DNA from: Elusimicrobiota bacterium
GTDB taxonomy: Bacteria; Elusimicrobiota; Elusimicrobia; 2-01-FULL-59-12; JACPXA01
DNA: 5,944 nt
Direction of reading: 5' to 3'
Assembly (NCBI GenBank): GCA_016196785.1
Contig: JACPXA010000260.1
Span: forward strand, 1-5,944
Translations under genes and position numbers: made by a program
The notes under the pieces: generated by a model
Database searches by the model: none
Told to the model about the DNA's origin: nothing
The model's input: only the letters and a program-made list of their open reading frames with translations
Shown: piece by piece, positions 1-5,944 of the stretch
How positions within the stretch are numbered: the first letter of the stretch is position 1
Layout: each line of letters begins with the position of its first letter

Positions 1-3000
1 AACTCCCGCTAGCTCATCGTGCGGCGTACGCTCCTCTCCTGCAAGCCTTGCCCCTCCAGTACGGCACCGTCCGCTCCGTCTGGATGCCCCCAGGGACTGA
101 GCCCACCAAGACCGTCATCCTCATGCAGGACGCCCATGGGAACCCCGAGGCCCAGCGCAATTTAGGGAAGGCCCTCCAGGTGTTGATTGACCAACAAGCC
201 ATCGGGCTGGTCGCTCTGGAAGGGGCCTTCGACCCCATTGACCTCACCCCCTTTCGCACCTTCCCGCATCAGGACACCATCCAGAAAGTCGCTGATTACT
301 TACTGCGAGAGCAGCAGATTTCGGGTCCCATCCATACCGCCTTCACGAGTCCCACCGCGATTCCCCCCATTGTGGGGGTAGATCATCCCCAGCATTACCA
401 GGCGAATGTCGAGGCCTATCGGCGGGCCGCCGGGCTGCAGCGTCTCCTGAAGGAACGGCTCACCACCCTCGAGCAGCAACTCGCCGAAGCCAAACGTGCC
501 ACCTTCCACCCCGACCTCCTGGCGTTTGATGTCCACATCCAAGCCTACCGGGAAGGCCGCATTCCCCTCGGTCCTCATCTGCAATTCCTGGCTCGACGCC
601 ATTCCCCCTCACTCTCACCCCCTCCCTCTCCCATCCAAGGAGAGGGTGTCCGAAGGACGAGTGAGGGGAAGCAAAGCAGGGGTAAGTTTCCGACTTCCCC
701 AAGCCCCACGCCAATACCGGCGGTGGAGACCTTCCTCACCGCCTTGGCGATCGAACACTCGCTCAATTTCACCCAGGTGGAGTGGGAACGGGCCCGGCTC
801 CTGGAGACGTTGACGCGCAGCCTCACGGAGACCCAACGCTCCGCATTGCTGACACAGAGCCTCGCGTTCCGGTTGGGCCAGCTCGGGCCTGCCCAGTTCT
901 ACCGGTACCTGCAGGAGCTCTGCACCCATCAGGGGATTTCGCTCACGCACTCCCCCGCCATGGCCGTCTACCTCCGCTACGTCCTGCTCGCGGAGCGCAT
1001 TGACGCCGACCAGCTTTTCAAAGACATCGACCGCTTGGAGCGCACTGGCTATGCCACCTTGGCGAAGACCCCCCGTGAACGGGCATTGGTCGCTGAATCC
1101 CAATGGCTCCTGCTCGTAGGGAAACTCCTCGACTTCGCACTGACGCCAGCAGAATGGGACGCCTACAAGACCCTCAAGCCAGCCGGTCACCCCGAACCCC
1201 TGGGGGATGTCCTCCGGGACCAAGGTGCAGAGTTCACAGATCTCCTGGCCTCCTTAGAGCCCTTCGAACGCTTCTACCACGAGGCCGAAGCCCGCAACTC
1301 CGCCCTCGTCACCAACCTCCTCGCCAAGATGGACGACCTCCAACATTCCTCCCCCTCTCCCCGTGCGGGAGAGGGTGGGGGTGAGGGGGGACCTCGGATT
1401 GCGGTGCTCGTCACTGGCGGCTTCCATGCCCCAGGCATTCTTGAGCAACTCCGCCAAGCCAACATCGCCACCCTCACCTTCGTCCCAAAAATCACCCAGG
1501 TGGACGGAGACAGTGGGACCAAGTACCTCAGCGTCTTCGCCCAAGAAAAGACCCCCCTCGAACAACTCTTCGCCGGAGACAAGCTCTTCCTCGCGCAAGA
1601 CCCGCTCCCGACCAGCACAGTCCATCAAGCGGCTCGCCTTACGGTCTTCCGGGAACTGTGGCTTCATGCATTTCCTGTTGACTTCCTGAATCAATGGCTC
1701 CAACGGCTCAGCCAGAAGGACCCCCGGCTCGGCCGCTGGACGATCCTTGGCTTCAACACCTCCGGCCAGACCATCACAGGACGATTCTACGGTCAATTCC
1801 CCTCTGGTCAAACGACCAAATTACACGAAACTGTCCGGTTTACTCCAACCTCTGGCGAGATTGAAGGCGACCTCACCCATCTGCAGCGACGCCGGCCACT
1901 TGGGACGGTGCTCTCCAAGCTAGGGGACCATTTCCCCGAATTACAGGCTCAGAAGCGGAGCTGGCCTTGGGCTGTTGTGATCGTTGGCCTCCTGAGCATC
2001 CCTTTCCTCCATGTCTATTTGGTTAGCATCACGCTGCCGGTGTTCCACACTTCCCCCATCCCGGATGTCGCCGCCTGGGCGATGGGGATGGCAAAAAAGA
2101 AGAACGGCAAGGGTCGAGAGAGAACAGACCATGCGGTCTCTTCAGGTGAATCCCCCAAGTCGCCTGCTGAAAAAGGCGAAAAGATCATTGAGCTCGAGGT
2201 TGACGATTCCGGGTACCTGCAGAACGATCTCGTTGAATTGAGGTGTGTCGCGCAAGAGTACGAGGCCGGTGAAGTGTTGGGTCCCCCGCTTCGTGTACAG
2301 ATGCCTTTGGCGGAGTTGGACAGAGCGAGGAGCCAAGATGCGTTGCTCGCGTTTCATTATGCCACGCTGACGCTCCGACATTTCTCGGACCGGTATGGGT
2401 TGAAGGCTGATGGCAAGGTTCTCATTGGGTATGGTTCCAAGCGAATCACTCGAATCCAAGTCGTTCTAAGACGCGATGAAGAGTCTGTCCCGGCCGGCTA
2501 TTCGGCAATCATCAGGATCCCTGACCCGAGTATGCAATACACCCAGTCCATTGCCCTTGCGAAGGTGGGACATGAGGTCGCCCACATCATCCTCGGGGGC
2601 CATTCACTGCTCACGTCCTGGGATGCAGGGAGAGTACGTCTCAATATTGACACCAAGAACACCCTGTTCGACCACGATGAGATGATGGCGCTTTGGGCTG
2701 ATATAGAATTGAGGGCCGAAGTGGCCCGCGCCCCGAACCCGATGGTCCTCCAGGAAGAAGATGTCGCCTTGGGACATCAAGCGGTTCCCTTGGAACAACT
2801 CACCACACGGTTTGATGATCCCATAAGGGAAGAGTTGGAACTCATCCGAGGGATCATTGGGAGAAACCTTCTGGCCAGCCTGGCAGCGATGGGGGAACTG
2901 GCGAGGCGATCCGAGCTGCAAGTGGTCAGCCGGCTCCTGTATGACCAGCAACTCCTCGAGGAATTGAGGAAGAGAAAGTTCGTCAACGTGCATGAATTCC

Positions 3001-5944
3001 TCCAATTGCTGATGCAGGTTGACCGACGACTGAACGGAGGTAAATATCAGCCACTCCTTCTGGAGGTGTTTGAAAAAAGAGGTCTGAAGCTCCCATGGCA
3101 CCTTCGATGGTACCGACGATTGGCGGCTTTCCAAGAGTCCATCAAACGCCGGTTCTCCAAAGAGCCCGCTGCGCAAAGGGAGACCCCCACGAAAGAGGGA
3201 CAGCAACCCCCTCCATCCAGCGGCCAGGCTCATGTGTTCTTCGATGACTCGGTTCTCCAGTTCCTGGGAGGTGCGTGGCTGATCGGGGTGGTGTGGGTAG
3301 GCATCGCGAGTCTCATCTTGCTCTATGAGAAAACCATCCTTTCCGCCCCGCAGCGGTGGTGGTATAAAGGTAACCACCCACACGCTCTGAAGGTCACGCT
3401 TCCCAGGGTTATCCCGAATAGGACGTCGCTCCTAGGTGTTATGGCGATGGCTACGCTGTTGGGGGTCGGACTCGGTGGGTGGGTGTGGGCTGCGACGCTC
3501 TTACACCCTGGCGGTGCCAGCGTCGTCTTGCATGGATTTTCTTTGATGGACGTCCCAACGGTGGAGATTGTGGCACAGGACCTAGGGAGTTGGATCGGCA
3601 GTTTCTGGCTGGGGGTTCAGCAAAAGGAAGAAGGGGCGTTGCAAAAAGGGCGATGGACGCCTATTCGCCAACATCCTCATGCCGATCTGTACGAAGTGGA
3701 ATACTCAGGGAAACATATCCTCGTCATAGCAGAAATGCATCACACAAGAGAGGCCAACGAGGCCTTTCGCTATGCCTTGGACCAGGTTCTGCAAAACCCA
3801 CAATTGTTCATCCTGTTGATTGAAGCAGCTGCGAAGTGGCGCTCGCTTCCTAAACTCCTTGAGCGTATTGGCGCTTTCGAACCCTTACCCGACCTATTGG
3901 ATGGTCTGTCTCAGTTAGTCACCTCGAGGCAGGTGACTCATGAAACAATGGCATTAGCTCTAGGGATAAGAGACCTGCATGGCATTGGCAAGCTCCTTCA
4001 AATGTTGGAGGGTCAGGCAGTTGACAAAAAGAAAGAGATCTTTGACAGAGTCACCGTCAAGATGCCTGAGCAGGTGATCCCCGTAAAGGCGGCGAGTAAG
4101 ACAGCAACGATTGCCTTATCGAGCTTAGGGATTCCTATGGAGCAAGGTACAGTTGAGGCGTTCCTTCGGGCGGGGCTCGAAACACCTGAAGCGGTCAGAA
4201 GATCAGTGGAAGTCGCGAATCATGTCGAGCGGTTGGCCTACGAGGAGGCGGATCGTCAACAGGCTGCGATTGTGAGGAACGCATTGCGGACATCATACCC
4301 ACGACTTGTGATCCACATTGGAAAGGGCCACCTGGGCAGCCTGATCCGGTCTGGGGAGTTGGCGCAGTATACCCAAGCGGCGCGACGGCTCGAAGAAATC
4401 CAAGTGGCGCCGATACAGCGGGCGTTGGCTCAACAGCAACGATCCCGTTCCCCTCATCCCCTTCCAACGCATAGTTTGGACCGCGAAGAGGCAGCACGAC
4501 GTTTTATAGATGGCCAGATCAATAGAATGAAACAGTCACTCTTAGCCGTTGGACAATTGCTTCAGCAACACGCAGTTCCTGATGAATTAAGCGACCAAAT
4601 TCATAGGCTTGCTCATACCGAAATGCTGTGGCTGGAAGCCGATCGTTACGCTCGGTACCGCGAGTTCAACTATGAACGGCGTGCACAACTGGGTATTTGG
4701 TTGACCCCGCTGCTCCGTACGGTCGCTCGTCACATGCGCGTTACCGCCCCGGAGAAATCCCTGCGCGTCTTGCAAACGTTGCTGCAGTCCTTAGACACCA
4801 TTGCGTCTCATTTGCCAGACGCTGAACAATTACACGCTTCAGCAGACCCCAAGGAAGATAAACCAGGACCTCCCACAACGACAGAGGCAGGGTTTATACC
4901 GGTTGAAAGTCTCTTTCATATCGCTGGAGCGGGTATATTCGGGTGGAGCTTGGTGGTTGGGGTAATTGGGGTGGGCCTATTCATATGGCTCGTGCTCACA
5001 TATGGAAAGTTAATCCACGCCGCCCTGCAGCGGTGGGGGCAAACGTGGGGCAATCGCTCCGTTGGAAAGAGCCCTCCACCGAGCGCCCGGACAACGTCTG
5101 AACCAGTGGTTCGTATCTTGGAACCGGTGCCTGACCCCAGGGTGCCTGGCACCACGGTGCACAGACCAGGGAGGCGGTTTGTGTCCGTGGCTATTGCGGC
5201 GCTGCTAGTGGTCGGGCTGGTGGTATCCCATGGCTGGACCTGGACCCCGGAGTGGGCGCTCCAGGGAATCCCGTTTGTCGCAGAGACTTCTCAACCGCCT
5301 CCTCATGGGTTTTTGAAGGGGCATCGCTACGGCCCCGAGGGCCAGGGCATTAATCTCCAAACCACGTTAGCGCAGTGGGTGGAGAACAGCCAACAGAAGG
5401 GTGAAAAACTGCGTCAACAATTGACGTCCTTTTCTCAATCGCCGATTCCTATTCCTAAGGTGTGGATCGCTCGCACACAAGAACGGTTGAAGGAAGCAGA
5501 AACAACCCTACAAGAGACACTAGAATGGCAAGAAGCGTTTCGCCAAATCGAAGACCCCGTGGAATTCATCAGGGCGCGTGCCGTTCCACCAAACACTGCT
5601 CAGCTGGCTTGGGTAGAACTTGCGGCGCAGCTCATCCCTCAGTTACCAAAGGACCGGATCTTCTTTGTCCATCCCGACTCGCGGTTGGCCAAGCTTTTGG
5701 GCTTTACGGAGCAGGGTCTCATGATTCGCCTTTGGAGACGACAAGGAGAATCGCTCCGGTGCTGCTTGATTAACTCCACCGTCACCAACTCGTTGGCGGG
5801 CCTCCAAACGATCATCCATGAGAACCTCCACCTGCTCTATTGGCCTACTGGTGGGCTCCCAGGCTTGTTTGAAGTACAGCTCCACGAGGACCTGACGGAC
5901 TATCTGACCCGATCCCTTCTCGAAACGGCGATGCGTGGTCGTTC
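1..5944 (+). CDS. Giant multidomain membrane protein, internal fragment (two TraB/ChaN-like and two zincin-like modules)
   Basis: One reading frame (codons at 3, 6, 9 ... 5940) stays open for 1,980 codons with no stop. Bases 1-2 are the end of an upstream codon and 5943-5944 the start of the next, so both termini are outside the window and no start can be chosen. The other frames are full of stops, so chance openness is not plausible. In order, the protein shows a TraB/TIKI/ChaN-like domain (~15-500), a membrane helix (~656-678), an HEVAH zincin-like domain (~728-910), a helical region, a two-helix membrane hairpin, a second TraB/ChaN-like domain (~1220-1450), a helical region, a second membrane hairpin, and an HENLH zincin-like domain (~1750-1980+). 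I do not recognise the whole protein and know no function for it. Motifs suggest several metal-dependent hydrolase modules tethered to a membrane. The first third uses mostly C-ending codons and the rest does not, hinting at a mosaic origin. I am very sure of the reading frame, fairly sure of the domain types and unsure of the role. Confidence 0.95.
604..669. repeat. Palindromic dispersed-repeat element inside the coding sequence, copy 1
   Basis: Two nested perfect inverted repeats are visible. The outer arms CCCCTCACTC (605-614) and GAGTGAGGGG (659-668) are 10 bp each. The inner arms CCCTCTCC (624-631) and GGAGAGGG (639-646) enclose a 7-base loop. This resembles the widespread bacterial repeat of the CCCTCACCC...CCCTCTCCC...GGGAGAGGG type, normally found between genes. 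Here it is in frame and encodes a low-complexity Ser/Pro-rich then Gly/Arg-rich segment (residues ~200-223, continuing Pro-rich to ~239) between helices of TraB/ChaN-like module 1. The exact edges are uncertain, and I see no clear target duplication. Confidence 0.75.
1347..1391. repeat. Palindromic dispersed-repeat element inside the coding sequence, copy 2
   Basis: A perfect 9-bp hairpin, CCCTCTCCC (1353-1361) and GGGAGAGGG (1367-1375), has a 5-base loop. It is followed by a GTGGGGGTGAGGGG-type arm (1376-1390). Read on the minus strand it has the usual order of this repeat class: a CCCCTCACCC arm, then CCCTCTCCC, loop and GGGAGAGGG. Copy 1 has its comparable arm on the plus-strand left, so the two copies appear inverted relative to each other. 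It encodes a Ser/Pro then Gly/Glu-rich segment (residues ~448-464) immediately before the strand leading to GGFH of module 1, in frame. Confidence 0.78.
1501..1965 (+). other. Protein region: linker after module 1 (residues ~500-655)
   Basis: This segment of the ORF joins TraB/ChaN-like module 1 to the first membrane helix. It begins with a stretch around QVDGDSGTKYLSVF (499-512) that may still belong to module 1. It continues with helices around 535-570 and a short strand-rich patch (~580-625) containing several Gly, Thr and Phe residues. It ends with a basic stretch including QRRR just before the membrane segment. No family is recognised and no catalytic motif is seen. Confidence 0.5.
1966..2036 (+). 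other. Predicted membrane segment 1 (residues ~656-678) and basic patch
   Basis: A run of about 23 mostly hydrophobic residues (WAVVIVGLLSIPFLHVYLV and following) has no charged residue and suits one membrane crossing, although it contains a Pro and a His. Basic residues flank it: QKR just before, and AKKKNGKGRER (~697-707) about 20 residues after. The strong basic patch behind it argues for a cytoplasmic C-terminal side, but the side is not certain because basic residues lie on both flanks. Confidence 0.7.
2184..2730 (+). other. Protein domain: zincin-like metallopeptidase module 1, HEVAH (residues ~728-910)
   Basis: The HExxH zinc-binding and catalytic signature of zincin metallopeptidases is present as HEVAH at residues 857-861 (nt 2571-2585). 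It is preceded by a helix (SIALAKVG) and by a strand ending AIIRIPD, the usual edge-strand-then-active-helix order. Two third-ligand schemes are possible. E902 or E906 in ADIELRAE, about 45 residues downstream, would be gluzincin-like. H867 in HEVAHIILGGH has metzincin spacing, but the usual Gly is displaced by one. I cannot assign a MEROPS family. Activity is inferred from the motif only. The domain lies between membrane segment 1 and the first membrane hairpin. Confidence 0.65.
2731..3240 (+). other. Protein region: helical segment and Pro/Gln-rich linker (residues ~911-1080)
   Basis: After the HEVAH module the ORF codes for a mostly alpha-helical stretch rich in Leu, Glu and Arg (for example residues 940-1000 and 1030-1052). 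It is followed by a short disordered-looking linker (~1053-1076) of Lys, Glu, Pro and Gln residues including QQPPPSS. The helices could be the C-terminal subdomain of the zincin module, as in many gluzincins. The linker leads directly into the first membrane hairpin. No known family is recognised. Confidence 0.5.
3252..3503 (+). other. Predicted membrane hairpin 1 (residues ~1084-1108 and ~1143-1167)
   Basis: Two hydrophobic helices are separated by about 34 residues. Helix 1 includes FLGGAWLIGVVWVGIASLIL and helix 2 includes LLGVMAMATLLGVGLGGWVW. The connecting loop is basic and carries YEKTILSAPQRWW (1108-1120), so by the positive-inside rule the loop is probably cytoplasmic and the flanking domains extracytoplasmic. 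The loop motif recurs in hairpin 2. Confidence 0.8.
3343..3359 (+). repeat. Internal direct repeat, copy A (hairpin loop motif)
   Basis: The 17-base stretch CCGCCCCGCAGCGGTGG matches 5020-5036 at 16 of 17 positions in the same codon phase. It encodes the end of the loop motif shared by the two membrane hairpins. This looks like a remnant of duplication or strong conservation of the motif rather than a mobile element. Confidence 0.6.
3660..4350 (+). other. Protein domain: TraB/TIKI/ChaN/EreA-like module 2, divergent (residues ~1220-1450)
   Basis: A second set of the superfamily's motifs occurs in the same order as in module 1. Strand plus AEMHH (E1244, H1246), strand plus LLIEA (E1274), a helix with DRQQAAIVRNAL (R1418), and strand plus GKGH (1440-1443) are all seen. 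The spacing from the first His to the following Glu is 28 residues here and exactly 28 in module 1 (H45 to E73). R1418 is 25 residues before H1443. The middle of the domain is much shorter than in module 1 (172 against 386 residues from first His to Arg), and overall residue similarity is low, so this is a distant relative or an old duplicate. LGIRDLHG (1320-1327) is a further conserved-looking patch. It sits between the two membrane hairpins. Substrate unknown. Confidence 0.62.
4351..4917 (+). other. Protein region: helical segment (residues ~1451-1639)
   Basis: This part of the ORF is mainly alpha-helical by composition, with many Leu, Ala, Gln, Arg and Glu residues and no strand-like or catalytic motif. 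A short Arg/Ser/Pro/His break occurs at ~1481-1489. Near the end, around residues 1612-1630, an acidic and Pro/Thr-rich linker leads into membrane hairpin 2. Codons here end in A or T more often than in the first third of the window. No family is recognised. Confidence 0.5.
4935..5228 (+). other. Predicted membrane hairpin 2 (residues ~1645-1667 and ~1726-1742)
   Basis: Two hydrophobic helices, one around WSLVVGVIGVGLFIWLVL and one around VSVAIAALLVVGLVV, are joined by a basic loop of about 58 residues. The loop begins YGKLIHAALQRWG (1667-1679), which matches the loop start of hairpin 1 at 7 of 12 positions (Y, K, I, A, Q, R, W). The rest is Pro/Ser/Arg-rich and ends RPGRR just before the second helix. 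The loop is probably cytoplasmic by the positive-inside rule. Confidence 0.8.
5020..5036 (+). repeat. Internal direct repeat, copy B (hairpin loop motif)
   Basis: CCGCCCTGCAGCGGTGG is the partner of 3343-3359, differing at one base (T for C, giving Leu in place of Pro). It is in the same codon phase and at the same position relative to the preceding membrane helix. Confidence 0.6.
5250..5944 (+). other. Protein domain: zincin-like metallopeptidase module 2, HENLH, truncated by window edge (residues ~1750-1980)
   Basis: HENLH at residues 1939-1943 (nt 5817-5831) is a zincin HExxH motif in a helix preceded by LAGLQTII. Twenty-three residues after its first His comes LHEDLTDYLT. This resembles the 'E-G-l-T-e-y' motif in which a Glu is the third zinc ligand of several gluzincins, making E1962 the candidate, with Asp replacing the common Gly. 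Upstream, residues ~1780-1855 form a charged helix or coiled-coil-like stretch, and ~1880-1925 has strand-like segments (RIFFVHP, LMIRLW, CCLIN) with a Cys-Cys pair (1920-1921). The domain's C-terminal part is beyond the window. Enzyme activity is inferred, not shown. Confidence 0.63.

Larger units (their letters stand above)
45..1500 (+). other. Protein domain: TraB/TIKI/ChaN/EreA-like module 1 (residues ~15-500)
   Basis: This part of the giant ORF carries the ordered signature of the TraB/TIKI/ChaN/EreA superfamily, whose members use a GExH-like motif, a downstream Glu, an Arg and a GxxH motif around a probable metal or catalytic site. Seen here: strand plus QDAHGN (D43, H45), strand plus ALEGA (E73), GVDHPQHY (125-132), an ARN motif with R431, and strand plus GGFH (472-475), then a following strand ending FVPKI (493-497). 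The style, with DAH followed by Q51 and N53, LEGA and ISG, matches a family of uncharacterised proteins that I remember from Omnitrophota and related bacteria. Long helical stretches (~136-180 and ~240-430) fill the middle. Two Pro/Gly-rich segments (200-239 and 448-464) are encoded by palindromic repeats and look inserted. Substrate unknown. The family assignment is from motifs only. Confidence 0.68.

Noticed and set aside
1..90. Possible gene start near the window edge (ATG at 84)
   Set aside because: The open frame extends upstream to base 1 with sequence (residues 15-27) that fits the N-terminal lead-in of the domain, and there is no ribosome-binding site before the ATG.
605..668. CRISPR repeat
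   Set aside because: Only two diverged palindromic copies about 740 bases apart, with no regular spacers.
615..1223. Minus-strand open frame of 202 codons
   Set aside because: Antisense shadow favoured by C-rich third positions of the plus-strand gene, with no motif and no convincing start context.
1353..1375. Rho-independent terminator from the strong hairpin
   Set aside because: There is no T-tract after the hairpin and it lies inside an uninterrupted coding frame. The repeat-element explanation fits better.
1254..1811. Minus-strand open frame of 185 codons containing a 'PLTPTLSRTGRG' segment
   Set aside because: That segment is just the minus-strand translation of palindromic repeat copy 2, and the rest is antisense to module 1.
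2604..3383. Minus-strand open frame of 259 codons
   Set aside because: It lies opposite the continuous plus-strand frame with clear zincin and membrane motifs. Its translation shows no recognisable domain and is a shadow of the real frame.
4440..4475. Third copy of the palindromic repeat (C-rich CCCCTCATCCCC stretch)
   Set aside because: No matching complementary arm nearby. The similarity is only simple C-richness.

Overview
The window is the interior of one very large protein-coding gene on the + strand. Reading frame 3 (codon starts at positions divisible by 3) has no stop from the first complete codon (3-5) to the last (5940-5942). That is 1,980 codons, open at both ends. Neither the start codon nor the stop lies in the window, so this is only a slice of a larger polypeptide. 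The other frames are broken up by stops. I see no RNA gene, CRISPR array, insertion sequence with a transposase, promoter or terminator, and no stretch that looks intergenic. Residue numbers below are window residues: residue n begins at nucleotide 3n.

Layout along the protein. Residues ~15-500 form a TraB/TIKI/ChaN/EreA-like domain (D43/H45, E73, R431, GGFH 472-475), interrupted by two in-frame insertions of a palindromic dispersed-repeat type. Residues ~500-650 are a linker, followed by a membrane segment (~656-678) and a basic patch. Residues ~728-910 form a zincin-like domain with HEVAH at 857-861, followed by a helical region and a Pro/Gln-rich linker. A two-helix membrane hairpin follows (~1084-1167). 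Residues ~1220-1450 form a second, divergent TraB/TIKI/ChaN-like domain (AEMHH 1243-1247, E1274, R1418, GKGH 1440-1443). A helical stretch leads to a second membrane hairpin (~1645-1742). The last part is a second zincin-like domain (HENLH 1939-1943, candidate third ligand E1962), cut by the window edge. The order is therefore A - membrane - B - membrane - A' - membrane - B', two rounds of a TraB-like module followed by a metallopeptidase-like module. The two hairpins share a conserved motif, which points to duplication.

Organism (inference). The base composition is moderately GC-rich. The first domain has a sequence style (DAHGN, then aQ.n, LEGA, ISG, GVDhp..Y..N, GGFH) that I associate, from memory, with uncharacterised proteins common in Omnitrophota and neighbouring uncultured phyla. 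Omnitrophota are also known for giant multidomain genes. Omnitrophota or another uncultured Gram-negative-type lineage is therefore a reasonable guess, but nothing here proves it.

Working idea: a membrane-anchored giant protein carrying several metal-dependent hydrolase-like modules, possibly proteolytic and acting at the cell envelope. The catalytic motifs are seen directly. Substrate, localisation and function are not known.
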